Below are positions 1-11,259 of a DNA stretch of 64,000 nt, piece after piece (the stretch's first letter is position 1; every line of letters begins with the position of its first letter). This DNA comes from Corythucha ciliata (lineage: Eukaryota; Arthropoda; Insecta; Hemiptera; Tingidae). The DNA lies in contig CM075938.1 of assembly GCA_038030265.1 (NCBI GenBank), forward strand, positions 2,829,009 through 2,893,008. Direction: 5' to 3'. Made by a program: the position numbers and the translations under genes. The notes below the pieces were generated by a model. That model did no database searches, had not been told where the DNA came from, and saw nothing but the letters and a program-made list of their open reading frames with translations.

Positions 1-54
1 AACAACAGCCCTGACGTTCAAGGAAGAGCAGCAGGCCGAATATGATAAGAACTT

Positions 55-715
55 CCGAAATTGACATGGAGCGGGTTTTGCTCACTTATACAAAAACCAA
101 TTTCAATGGTTTTGCTCCCTGAAACAGTGATTTCACGGGTTTCGGTCGCTAAACGAGCAATTTTTAGGAGCTGCTAGGAAAGTCATTCGCGGGGTTTCCG
201 CTCGGAAAAAGCCATTTTGCATATTTTCTCACTAGACAAAAAAAATTCACTCGTTTCGCTTCCTAAAACAGTGTTAACACGAAGTTTTGATAGTTTGCTT
301 CTTACGAACACGACTTAAAACACCAATGCCGTGGGTTTTTCTACCTAAAAAAGCAAAGTTGGAGGTTTTCCTAGAAAAAAAAAACACATTTTCATGGGTT
401 TCGCTCGTTAGTAAATTAATTCGTCGCTAATTTTCCGGGTTTTTCTGAATAAACAAAGGATTTTTCGGATTTTGTTCTCATTAAAACAGCAATTTCGCTG
501 TTTTCGCTCACTGTAAGGAAGCAGTTTTCTTTGCTAGGAATGCAATACGCGAGTTTTCCGCATAAAAAAAAGAAAAAGTCTCACTATAACTGCAATAAAT
601 AACAAATTTTATGGGTTTTGTCACCTAAAAAGCAATTTCTGAGGTTTTCCCAACCAAAAAAAAACACCCAATTTCAAGGGTTTTGCTCGCTAGAAAAGCG
701 ATTTTCGCTCGCTAG
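55..715. repeat. Degenerate ~30-bp array, family F
   Basis: Short phrases resembling GGGTTTTGCTCGCTAAAA followed by AGCAATTTC recur about every 30 bases, with heavy substitution and small indels. Examples lie near 68, 100, 140, 196, 253, 395, 470, 610 and 680. No coding potential is convincing; the 77-codon minus-strand frame at 674-907 is chance. The family is distinct in sequence from the arrays that follow but has a similar period. The left edge is near the window start, so the array may continue outside. Confidence 0.6.
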
Positions 716-939
716 GAAAGCGAGACTGTAAAAGGAATTTGTCTCGCTATTAAAAACAAAGTCAAGGGAAAAGTAAAACATTTTATGTACTACTGTAATT
801 CGGGCCTTGTTTAGGCAACTTTGCGGCTCTAAAATAGAGGAAAGCCATCGGGAGAGCCGATTCCCGATTTCTGTCAGGGCTAGGTGGCTAAAATTGAGAA
901 GGCGCACTAATGTGCTGTTTTTGGCGCAGGGAAAAAAAC

Positions 940-1660
940 GTGGCTAAGAGTTAGGAAAAAGGTGCTATAATAGTCGTGGACGAAATTGTGAAAAAGCGAT
1001 AATTTGCAACTTTCACACCAAAACAGAGAAAACCGCTGACTCAGGGCTTAAAATTGATACAAATTACCTAATTTACCGTTGAAATTTAGAAATATGGCTA
1101 ATTCGTCGATCGAAGTGACAATAATGCGCAAAGTCACGGCTGCAATTGAGAAATTGACTGATTTGCGGAGGAAAAACGCCACTTCGCGGCTAAAATGGAG
1201 GAAAATCGCTAAATTTGCGGTTAAAATTGTAAAGAATCAGTAATTCCCGGCTAAAATTACGAAAACGCCGATTCTGAAGGCAAGTTTTTTATTAACGACG
1301 AAAATGAAGTAATAGCTAAATCGCAGCTACAATTAAGAAAAAGCTCTAATTCGCTGATGAAATAAGGAAAAATTGCACATTATCGGCTAAATTGCGAAAA
1401 ACTTAGCGGCTAGAATTGAGAAAAAGCGCTAATTTGAACCCATGAAACCAAGAAAAATTACATAAGTGCGTGGAAAACACTAATTCACGCTCAGAATGAA
1501 GAAAACGTCAATTCGAGGCTTTTGAAGGCGTGCTTTGTGGTGACTGAAAGTGAAAAAAATACGCGGCAAAGTTGGGAAAAAGCGTTAATTCGCGGATAAA
1601 ATTGAGAAAAAAGCGTTAATTCACGGCTAAAGTTGTGAAAGCCTCGGTACACACTTGCGG
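940..1660. repeat. Degenerate ~30-bp array, family A
   Basis: The unit resembles CTAATTCGCGGCTAAAATTG followed by AGAAAAAGCG, repeated roughly every 30 bases with strong divergence. This is the commonest array family in the window. Because the period is close to a multiple of three, the reverse strand gives recurrent peptide phrases such as NFSRELAFF in short open frames; these are by-products of the repeat and not genes. Confidence 0.75.
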
Positions 1661-2383
1661 TTTTTCTAGTCGCGGCGACACTTGTGAACAAGCAGGGGTG
1701 GGTAAATTACAGCTTTTTGAGTAATTAATTACAAATTACCAATTACTTTTCACTTCCACGAATAATTACAAATTACAATTAATGTAATTGAATTACTTTT
1801 TCAATTACCAATTACCCAAGAGCTGGATTTGTGGAACACGCAAGCGTCTTGCTCTTGTTCACTGTCATTTTTTTAGTGCGTCCAGCCAACAATCGAACGT
1901 CAGAACAGATCTTTGAGATAGGAAGCAGGAACAGCATAGCCCCAAGATGCCAAAACGCGTCGCATGAGTAGGGTTGCGAAATGTCCGGGGTCAAATTTGC
2001 TAATTTGGCTAATTTTGCCCCACATCCCAGCCTGCGAACTGTCACGGGGAACCCCGGATAGTCATGGTTTGCTAATTTGGCTAATTCGCTAATGGCTGAT
2101 TCGTGGTCTAGCGATGCAACGTCCAGACTAAAATTAAGAAAAAAATCGCTGATCCCCGCTACATGGAGGCCTTTCTACGAATAAATTGTGAAAATCAACG
2201 CAAAAAGTTTTGTGTAAAGTTGAGAAAACACGCTATAATATTGACAAATAAAAGACGCTTTCAGGTTAAAATTGCCCAAAAATGGTAAATTTACAACTAA
2301 AATGGCGTAAAATCGCCCATTCGCGTATGAAAAAGGGAATAGGATGCTGAATGGACGCAAAATTAACACAAAACGCTATTTTT

Positions 2384-2679
2384 TTTTTTTTTTTTTTTGT
2401 CGGGGGCGCGGGGCTTTGAACCCGGCAGGCGCCTAAGCCTCCATTAGGCTTCTACGCCATACCCAGATCTAACTGTGCACTTCACACCCGTACTGCGCGG
2501 GCGTTTCGGTCGGTGCGCGGTTTGTTGAACGCACACCGCTGGGAACGCCCACACGAAGCCGAGTGTGCCGTGTCACAGCTCGCCGCAGCCTTATAGTGTA
2601 ATGGGCAATGGCTGGACTCGAACCCAGGCCCGCTGAGTTACGAAGCGAGCATTGTATCCATTACACCATTGAGGCGCGC
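2384..2679 (-). mobile_element. tRNA-derived SINE with poly(A) tail
   Basis: On the minus strand the element begins with a tRNA-like head. It has an A-box-like TGGTGTAATGG near 2665 and a perfect B box GGTTCGAGTCC near 2612-2622. A unique body of about 180 bases follows, then a second B-box-like GGTTCAAAGCC near 2412-2422, and a poly(A) tail (plus-strand T run 2379-2398). It is flanked by an 18-bp duplication ACACAAAACGCTATTTTT at 2366-2383 and 2680-2697. These are the features of an RNA polymerase III-transcribed SINE moved by LINE machinery. The two B boxes suggest a dimeric tRNA origin. The tRNA stems are degraded, so this is not a functional tRNA gene. The exact TSD argues for a fairly recent insertion into the array. 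Confidence 0.9.
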
Positions 2680-2699
2680 ACACAAAACGCTATTTTTAC

Positions 2700-4075
2700 A
2701 CTGAAATTAAGAAAAATCTCTAATTTGCAATTTGCAGATATAGAGTTATGGAAAAACGTTAACTCGCGGATACAAAATGAACAAAACCACTAATCCGCGG
2801 CAAAAATTGAAAAAATCATCAATTAGCGCAGCTAGAATTAAGAAAAACGTTAATTTTCACTTCAAATTCAGGGAAGAGTGCTAATGCTCATTTAAAAATG
2901 GGAAAAATTGTTAATTTGCAGCTTAAATTGAGTCAAACGCCGATTCAGTAGATAATGCACGGGTTGCATGGAGATGCTACCAAGCTGCTAAAATTTAGAA
3001 AAAGCGAAAATTCGCTTAAAATTGAGAAACATCAATAATTCACGAATTATTGATGTTTTGTGTTATTATATTATATTAAATTATAAATGTCGTGAAATTT
3101 ATAATTTAAAAATGATGATTTTTTGACAGAAAATTATGGACAGATGTACAAAAATGCTAAAATCAGAAAAATGGCAAATCCATGCATGGCTATAGTGCAA
3201 TGATAAAAATTACGCTAATTCACGGCTAGAACTGAAAAGAAGCAATAATCTATATCTATAAAAGTTTTATAAAATTGCTAATACGGTGGTAAAAGGTGAA
3301 AAACCGCTAATTTGCGGGTAATATTTAGAAAATAAAATAATCAGCCTGGTCAAAATTAAGAGAAAGGTTAATTTCAAGCCTAAAAATTGAGAAAATTGCT
3401 AATTCACGGCTAGAATGGAAAAAATCGCCAATTTACAGCTGAAATTGCGCCAGACGCCAATTTGTGACTGAAATTGAGAAAATTCGCTAATTCACAGGTT
3501 TGAAACGCTACGACGCGTCGCGCTACAATTTTAAAACGCGCTAATTCGCGGTTAAAATCGAGAAAAATTCTTATTTGCACCAAAAACTGAATATACGCCA
3601 ATTTGCGGATTCTGAAGGCAGCTTTTCCGGCTGAAATTGAAAAAAAAAGCCAATTTGTGGCAATAGGTGAAGAAACCGCTAATTCCCGAGTAAACCGAGG
3701 AAAATCGCTCATGCATTGCGTATGGTGAAACAAAAACATCGTAATTCGTGAAAAGTCCCCCTATTTTGCGGCTAATATTGAGGAAAACACTAAAGAAAAA
3801 CGTTAATTTCCAGCTGAAACTGAGAAAAGTGCTAATCCCCTGGTAAAAAGATTAAAAAATCGGTAATATGCTGCTGAAATTGAGGAAAACGTGGATAACT
3901 AAGAAACATCGCTCTCAGGATAAAAACGATACTTTGCTGCTAAAGTTGAGAAAATGCGCAAATTCATGGCTATTGAAGGGGGTGGGACAAAACCGCTAAT
4001 CTGCGGCTGAAATTGAGAAGAACGATACGAAAAGCGCTAATTTGCGGGTAGAGTCCAAAAATCTCCCTTAACTGA
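2700..4075. repeat. Family A array inside the hAT-type element
   Basis: Continuation of the ~30-bp family A units (for example near 3390, 3660, 3830 and 4000) after the SINE. Units before the SINE (2050-2370) and after it are in the same orientation, as expected if the SINE landed inside an existing array. The 109-codon minus-strand frame at 3410-3739 is built entirely from translated repeat units and is not annotated as a gene. Confidence 0.75.
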
Positions 4076-4589
4076 GAGATTGAGGCTATGATGAGGCCAG
4101 CAAGATGTCCAGATTCAAGAGTGTGCTGGCTGGGTAGAATGATGACTAAAATGTGAAATTACCCGCCTCCTTTCAACCTTACGAGATTTCAATCTGATCC
4201 TCCCCCCCCCCCAAGACAAATTCCTACTTACGCCACTGGTTTTGGGTTTCGATGAAACTTTTTTACCGTTTTTCTCAAATTTCAAATTGGCAACCCTAAG
4301 CTCGAGGATATCGCTCGTGTCATAATTGCTTTGAAACTCTTTTTTTTCAGAGAATTTTTGTAATTGTTAATTACAAATTACTTCGAAAAAGTGCTTTTAA
4401 TTACAAATTATCAAATACAATGGCGTGTTGTTATCAATTACAAATTACCAATTACTAATTGTAATTGAATTACCAGCCCTGTGAACAAGTAATTAGTTGG
4501 AAGGGACTCGTGTTTCAGAATCTGTTGCTACACCATTTCTGCACTTCAAACTTTTGAGGGATGAAACGCCAGCGTGCACAGGCCCGAGT

Positions 4590-4900
4590 ATCACTAATTC
4601 GCGACTAAAATGGAGGAAAATCGCTAATTCGCGGTTTAATTTATTGAGAAAACATAGATTCGCGGCTGAAAGTGAACAAAATCGCTGATTCACGGCTATA
4701 GATAATGAAAAAGCACTAAGTCGTGGCTAAAATTAGGAAAAACGCTGATTCGCGGCTAAATAGGAATTCACGGAAAATTGAGAAAATGGCAAGTCGCGCC
4801 GTTCCTGGCGGGCACTTCGGGTCAACAGTACCGCTAACATTCATTCAACAAGTGAACAGTGTCGCTAATTTGCGGTTAACAGATGAAAAATTTGTCCCCG
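4590..4900. repeat. Short family A array outside the hAT-type element
   Basis: Several units of the CTAATTCGCGGCT type occur just outside the right TSD of the element ending at 4481, and family A also ends at about 1660 just before the left TSD. The element therefore appears to sit inside a larger family A array. Confidence 0.65.
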
Positions 4901-7670
4901 GGGGCGCCACTAAGACCGGCACTGGCCTATAATTGTCTCGAGATTTTTTTTTTGTAATTGTAACCGCCGAGCTGATTTTTTTTTTTTTTTGTCTTTTTGC
5001 AACATCAGGCAATTTGAGAATCCGCGTCCGCGCTATCAAACACTCTCTTCTACTATTATCTCGAAACTTCCCTCTCATTATAAATAATTGTAACGTCATT
5101 GAAAAAAAAACAATTGCCCTAACGTCATTTTCATTAGCCTGTCTCATCGTCAGTCAGAAGTCGGGAAATACAGAAAATAATAAATAAGACACTTGGGGGT
5201 TTTTCAAGGAAGATCAAGGTTAGTCGCGGAGAGGCTATTACATTTATTATGAAACCGGCACAGCGTGAGTAATAACGCTATTCGTAGGAGCAAGGCATTG
5301 TCAAAAAACCTCCTGGCCACCTTGACCTACTTTCATTTTATAATAATATAAAAAAAATTAGTCGTATCAAATTAAATTTTTGTTGATTTTTTTTATACAA
5401 TCAATGAAATAAATAGAGGATGAATCGAAAAAAAAGATCGGGTAATGTGGAGAGGGGCTAGAGGACAACCAGTTAAAAAAAAAGTTGGAGCAGACCGGAT
5501 GTGACCTTTGAAAGGTCTAGAAATTTTAGACGTTGCAAGCGTGTATCTATATCTCTTCACGTTGCTTAAATTGACTTTGATTGACAGTTTGAAAACAAAA
5601 TAGTACTTCGTGACCTTGGTGTCTTTAATTACAGGAAGAGTACGATGGTTTTCGAGTTTTAGTTGAAAAATTGTTATGCTTGTCGCGGTTTCAAGCCTCT
5701 CTAGTGAAACTGATATCAAAGGAAAACAGATACGAATAGTTAGTATTGAAGTAGTGTACGAACGGGAAACAATTTTATAAGTACACGGTAAATTACATCC
5801 TGGGATGTGTCGAGAGAAAAATTCTATTCTCCTATATGAATCGCACATGCATGTCGCCATGACATTCTCATTATTTTTTTCCTAGTTCATTTTCTTAACA
5901 GAGAGAGAGAGAGAGTGAGAGAGAGAGCTCGTGTCATCTTAAAACAACAGAACGATGAGAATTTAGTGCATAAAAATTGTGTAAATGGAGTGAAACCACG
6001 CTCTTCTTTAATAGTTTATTGTTTATAGTTGACGGTCGCACACTTTCTAAAAATCGTGGGTCGCTTATATGTCGACTCACTGCATGCAGTTGGTTTGATA
6101 TATAGTTTCCTTTACATTTGATAACGCAAAATAAAATGAATTCTGAATGAATAATAAAATAAATTTTATTTTGTGAGAAAACCCAGACGTCGTGTGGGAT
6201 TTTGATCTTGAAGAGTTCCAAGTTCATTCACCTATTCCAACGGATTCTATGCCAACTGACCTCACAACAAAAACAATTCAACTGTCGATTCATTTTACTT
6301 TGAATCAACATGGTGTGTGACAGAGATCAGTTGAAGGAACCGGCGTACATTATAAAACGGAAGCAATTATTTATGTAATAATAATAATAATATTATAAAA
6401 CTTACGGATTTATTTGTAGGGATGCTGTAGTAATATACGACGTCCACACTGTACCCTTTTCACACGTTGTTGATTTCAATTTTTAAAAATTACCTTTCTT
6501 AATAACTTAACGTTTTCTTCTCGTGAAAGAACGACACTTCAGTCACGACCACTCACAAGCGAATGAACAACTCTCTTGATAGAGCCGGCTCTTTTCTATA
6601 CAAGCAACTGAACTTGCCCTTGAGAAGCATTTCCCTCTTCTCCATACGCTCGAATAAAAAAAAATTTTTGTTAATATTATTGTTGCCGGCCCATCCCCAC
6701 CATCATTGCTATCTCCCTAGGAACAAAAAAACTAAAAATCACGGAAGATGACGAACAAGACGAGTGGATGAAGGGTCTCACTGGTGTTACTATAGTTATT
6801 GAGTCTTCATGGATGACGTCATTAATGACAGGGGGGAAAGTCCTGTTATATGACTGAAACGGGTAATTTGCCTATTTAATATTTGTTTACAAAAAATTAA
6901 AAGTTTTGTGAGTCTGTGACGCACGGTGATGGTGGTAGATTTGGGGGGGGGGGGCGGGGGGTATGTTACAATCTAACAGCCAACCGGTCAAATATTTTTC
7001 GTCCTCGCCGTATGGTTATCACACGGAAAAACAAAATCACGCTTCTCATTGCTAGATGTTAATATTCGATAAATTTTGATCCCCCAGGAGCAAAAGGACG
7101 AGAACCAAGGGCTTAGAGATTATTCCGCACGCGGTCGACTAATCCTAAAATGAATGACGCGTGTTATTGCTCACAAATCATTTTATAAAAGTGACCACCC
7201 TTGAATGTGATTTGATGTTTCTTTTTGGGCGAAAATAATAAGAGCTTTATTCGGAGAAAATGAAGCAGCAGCTCATTGTTCTTTAAGTCGTTAATAAACA
7301 AAGAAATTATCGCTATAGCTTCTAATTATTCCTCAATATTTCCCTGATCGAATACTCAGGTGGCGTAATTTGTTGTCAAATATGAATTGGGAGATGGGAG
7401 AGGCATAAAATTCGGTTTAAAGTTAGCGTAAACATTAAATTTGACGTTTGATTGTTTTTGTCTTCTGTATTCCTGGCAGGGGATATTCCTTTATGCGTAA
7501 ATAATGAATGTTGACAGTTTACACGTGAATATATATGTAAACGTTGAAAATGATGTTGTTTGAAAAGGGTTGTTTAATTAGATTTTCTCGCGTGCCTATT
7601 GATAGAAATTAACACCGAATCTTTTTGGTCAATTTACTCAAATTCAATAATTTTGAAATCAGAGTCGGAC
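4900..7670. other. AT-rich sequence with no recognised gene
   Basis: This stretch lacks the ~30-bp arrays and has no recognisable domain on either strand. A 155-codon minus-strand frame at 5393-5860 and a 97-codon frame at 5934-6227 have no family resemblance that I recognise and lie in low-complexity DNA. A GA microsatellite sits at about 5901-5928, an ATA microsatellite near 6378-6392, and a long G-rich run near 6943-6961. Confidence 0.5.
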
Positions 7671-7789
7671 AGTCGGAATCATATTATTTACGGACTCCAC
7701 CTTCTACTCAGGAGTGACAATCAGGGGCGCCAAGAGAGTTGCACCTACGAAGGTGGTACCCAGTAAACATTTCAAGGCCTAATTAAAGT

Positions 7790-8075
7790 CTATTAGACGT
7801 CACCGGGTTGATCTTTTTTAAATCTAATGTATGTCTACTAATACGTATAATTAGGGTCTATATGCGACGCTATTTTACGTCTCATAGACGTCTAGATAGG
7901 GTCTAAATTCCATCTACAAGACGTCGATTGAGGCTCTACATAACGTCCATTTGACGCCACGGACTCTTCTATATTATGTCTATTATACGTATATTAAACG
8001 TCAATGAAAGAGTCTGAATAACGTCTCCTTTGGGGACTAGATAATTTCTAGTAGACGTCTCGAGTCAGTCACGTC
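7790..8075. repeat. Left subterminal TAGACGT repeats
   Basis: ATTAGACGTC, ATAGACGTCT, GTAGACGTCT and related motifs occur many times, spaced about 25-35 bases apart. The core ACGT is palindromic. Such clusters next to TIRs are typical transposase-binding zones, but that role is inferred. Confidence 0.7.
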
Positions 8076-8247
8076 TATTTAGTGAATAGTGATGACCGAT
8101 AAGCGATCCTATTATACAGGGTGTACAAAAAGCGACTGGACAGAGAAAAACCAGTGAAGGGGCAACTAATTTCTGATCGAATGACTATTTGCACTTTTGC
8201 GAAATTCCGCTTTGTAATCCACGTGCTTGACAAACGAAAAAGTTGAA

Positions 8248-9679
8248 ATGGAAAACGGCGACAACCGGGCGAACCAGAGTGATGTGGACGCAATTGAGAT
8301 GATGGACGACGTTGAATTAGACGAGGAATTGCGGACGAAAGCGGTGGAGGATTCATCCTCCATAACCCTAGTGAATCCTGAAATATTGGTGGCACAATTG
8401 ATGAGAGGTGGACTAGCTGACCAGATCAGCAAGGCAGTGAGACAGCAGGCGGCTCTAGTTTTGGCTGACTCGGCGGCGTCGAGAAGTGAGGATTCAACTA
8501 CCGCGACATCGTTTAAATCAAGCGGACCCCTTCAAAATCAGTGCAGCGTTGTCCTCACAAAACAGTCGTTTTTCGGCGGGTGCAGAGATAATTGACCCGT
8601 TTGATCCCGCGGATCCGGATAATCTGGCGGAAAAGTGGCTCGACCGGTTGGACAGATTGGGGCGTGTCCACGGATGGAGCGATGACGTCAAGGTGTTAAT
8701 CTTCCAACAAAGACTAGCCGGCGAAGCTAAGAAATGGTTCAACCGTTTGGAAACTTACAATCACTCGTGGGATGAATGGCGGTCAATTTTTTTGAAATCT
8801 TTCCCCAGGCGTTACGAGTTTTCCCAGCTGTTGGAGGAGCTAGTTGAACGGCGAAAGAGTTCTAACGAATCCATGGCGCAATACTTTCATTCAAAATTGG
8901 ACCTATGTGTGAGGAGTGGAATTTCTGGCGGAAATGCGGTTTCATGCATTATTCGAGGCTTACCCGAGTCTCTGAGGGCGAATGCGCAGGCGGCAAGGTG
9001 TGCTACTCCGGAGGCGTTATATAATAACTTTTTGGCGGGTTTAGAGGCGTTTAAACCATCGGTCGGCAGAGAGTCAAGGCGTGACTTTTTCAGACAAGGC
9101 GACTTTCAGGAGTCACGAAATACCCAGAAGTACAAGCTAGCTTCACCACATCGCTCGCAGGTCCCTGCAACCAGCCCAAAGAGTTTGTTGAGATGTTACA
9201 ACTGTCAAAAGATGGGTACTCACTTGAGTCGAGACTGTCCCGAGGAAAGACGCGACAGATGCACGTGTTGCCATAGTTATGGGCACAAGTGGATAGACTG
9301 TCCTCAGTCATCAAAGTTCAAGGTGAGAAAAACTCTTTCAATTTTTACGAAAAATGTGTCATTCCAAGATGGTATTTTAAATGGAAGTATGAAAGTTGTA
9401 GTTTACCTAGATACAGGAAGTACATGTGACTTAGTTTGTTGGCGCCTAGGCGAAACTTTAGGGTTCAAGCCTCATAAGAAACATGTTTGTTTAGAAGGGC
9501 TCGGTGGAAATTTCGGTTTTTCTTGTGGCGTCGTAGAGTTTAATTTGAAATTGGATGATGTGCAAATCATAGTTGAAGCAGAAGTTACAAAAACTGATAT
9601 GGGCCCGATTGAGGTTCTCTTGGGTCAACCCTGTTTTAGAACCCCTGGCGTTGCGTTAGTGGCGAGTGGGACAAGATAA
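8248..9679 (+). pseudogene. Gypsy-type gag with protease domain, frameshifted
   Basis: The first ATG is at 8248 and an acidic N-terminal part reads to about 8520. The frame then shifts by one into the main frame ending at 9679, so this is not one intact gene. The main frame has a Gypsy-type capsid region (residues around AEKWLDRLDRL, EWRSIFLKSFP and MAQYFHSKLDLC). Two zinc knuckles follow, starting CYNCQKMGTHLSRDC and CTCCHSYGHKWIDC. A retropepsin-like domain follows with the active-site triad DTGS near 9412 and the flap-distal motif IEVLLGQP. Gag packages the RNA and the protease matures the polyprotein in Ty3/Gypsy elements. No LTR, RNase H or integrase is visible nearby, so only a 5' piece survives, inside a DNA transposon. 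Confidence 0.8.
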
Positions 9680-10340
9680 AGCTGACGAATGTTGAAAATA
9701 ATTCTAAGGCGTTCAATGAATTTGCGGGATTAAGTCTTGATGGGGGCGAAATGTCGAGATATCTTGTGGTTTTAGATGAGGATGTGAAATTGACCGCTAA
9801 CCAGTCAACAGTGGTGAACGTTCAAATTGTCGGGGGAAATCCGGGGGAAGTTGTTTCTATGGGTCCCAAGTTAATTTCCTATGGCCAACAAACTGTAGCT
9901 ATTCCAGCTGGAAATTTGAATGCGACTCAAAAAATAGTTTATTGATTTTTAATTTAACTAAACATGATATTTTATGGAAAAGGGGACGGATAGTGAGCCG
10001 GGTGGAAAGACTAGGCGATAAAGAAATGGTCAACGTGGTAAAATGCATGGCTTTGGTGAAGTTGATGTAGGCGATATCGGCAAAGAAATGAGTCCAATTG
10101 AGAAATTTGTTGAGTCGATTGGACGGAATGCTTCTCACGAGGGGATGAGGATCTGGGACTCACTAATTTAGGACACATGGAAATCAAATTAAATTCAGAC
10201 CGCCAAATTACTTTGTTCCGAGATATCCGCCATTTTCTGATTTTTTCAGAAACAGCTTGCTGCACACGCAATAATTGTTGCAATTGCAAAAATGATGAGC
10301 CCATTGGAAAGAGTACAAAATTTTCTATTTAAAGAGCCTA
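9680..10340 (+). pseudogene. Degenerate protease-to-RT linker of the Gypsy fragment
   Basis: Downstream of the protease a 64-codon frame (9751-9945) and scattered in-phase pieces continue. Near 10045-10170 there is a phrase with VDVGDIGKEMS, then near 10170-10230 one with MEIKLNSDRQI. These resemble the spacer leading into Gypsy RT. Frames break repeatedly and RT motifs are not reached. The 3' limit is uncertain because the sequence runs into GC-rich MITE-like DNA near 10370. Confidence 0.45.
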
Positions 10341-10714
10341 TTTTTATCCAGATCAGATCAGATGCGTAGCAAGGGCAAGTGATGCCCGGTGCGGGTCTCT
10401 TTTTTATGCCCCCCCCCCCCTGAGGATTAAACTCGGGTTAAACTTTTGACCATTAATACCCCCTACGTTCATTCGTCTTTTAAATCCAAAGCAAAAAATA
10501 TCGCGTTTTCTTTCAATAATAATTATACCGACAGTTCCAGGCATTCCAACCTCGATAGATCATATCCACTCGCTATTCCGAAACATGATCAAAAGAGGAT
10601 CATCAAGCACACAGCGATGCGAGCATAAATCAGCGCGGAACTATGAGTGAAACCCCTTCCTTCTCAGTTCAAATGAGTTAGCCCCACCCAGTAGCGCCCC
10701 TGACAGGCGGGGCC

Positions 10715-11060
10715 CCCGAAAAGCTTAGTAAATAAGGAAAAATGAGGATTTTTAGGTTCATTCATGTGAAAAGGTTGGACAGCGATTTGGCTCCTTTCTA
10801 CGAATTTCAGTCTATATCCGACACGGAGAATATAACGTTACAAGTGATATCAGCGAAGAGTGTGGGATGACTATTCGATTGAGCCCCCGAGAGTGCTATT
10901 CTGGTGGCTGAAATACAGAAATTTGCGCCTTCTTGAGGAAAATTCATGGATAAAATAAAGAAAACAGACCGTCCCCAGTTTCGTTAGGTCCTTACAAGTG
11001 CACTACTGTACTGATAGGCAATTTAGAACTGACTGACGCGGCAAAATCTTATGAAAATGC
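10715..11060. repeat. Dispersed repeat preceding the family A array, copy 1
   Basis: This segment and 17740-18120 share long phrases in the same order: AAAAGCTTA, GATGAGGATTTTTAGGTT or close variants, a block with GCGATTTGGCT, and CTTTCTACGAATTTCA. Both run directly into family A units, so they look like the proximal part of one repeated element whose body is the array. No coding frame is present. Confidence 0.65.
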
Positions 11061-11112
11061 GCTAATATTCGTGGCTATAACTGCGAAAAAGCGCTGATTC
11101 GATCGTGTCTGA

Positions 11113-11255
11113 TCTCGATGAAAGACGAAAGAGAGACGAAGAGACGAAGAAGAGAGACGAAGAGACGAAGAAGAGAGACGAAGAGACGAAGAAGAGAGAC
11201 GAAGAGACGAAGAGACGAAGAGACGAAGAGACGAAGAAGAGAGACGAAGAGACGA
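11113..11255 (+). repeat. GACGAAGA-type microsatellite
   Basis: A nearly perfect purine-only tandem repeat built from AGAGACGAAGA and GACGAAGAAG variants. It is much less degenerate than the array around it. It happens to be open in several frames (translated as repeats of DEETKKR on the plus strand) but has no other gene-like property. Confidence 0.9.
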
Positions 11256-11259
11256 AGAC

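Larger units (their letters stand above)
1693..4481. mobile_element. hAT-type non-autonomous element carrying a family A array
   Basis: The left end reads CAGGGGTGGGTAA and the right end, reverse complemented, reads CAGGGCTGGTAA. The element is flanked by a perfect 8-bp duplication TGAACAAG at 1685-1692 and 4482-4489. An 8-bp TSD with CAGGG termini is the hallmark of the hAT superfamily. Just inside both ends (about 1700-1810 and 4350-4475) are related AT-rich palindromic segments built from AATTACAAATTACC phrases, like a short MITE cut in two. Between them lie family A repeats (about 2050-2370 and 2700-4075), a SINE, and the end of another MITE near 4240. No transposase frame is present, so mobility would have to be supplied in trans. 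Confidence 0.85.

Noticed and set aside
2608..2690. Functional tRNA-Arg-like gene
   Set aside because: The A and B boxes and a TCG-like anticodon region are present, but the anticodon and T stems do not pair, and the context (body, poly(A), TSD) is that of a SINE.
3410..3739. 109-codon minus-strand open frame
   Set aside because: Consists of translated family A repeat units.
5393..5860. 155-codon minus-strand open frame
   Set aside because: No recognisable domain or splice context; it lies in AT-rich DNA where such a frame can arise by chance.
8114..8135. ACAGGGTGTACAAAAAG as the end of a mariner-like element
   Set aside because: No inverted partner or TA-flanked second end was found nearby.
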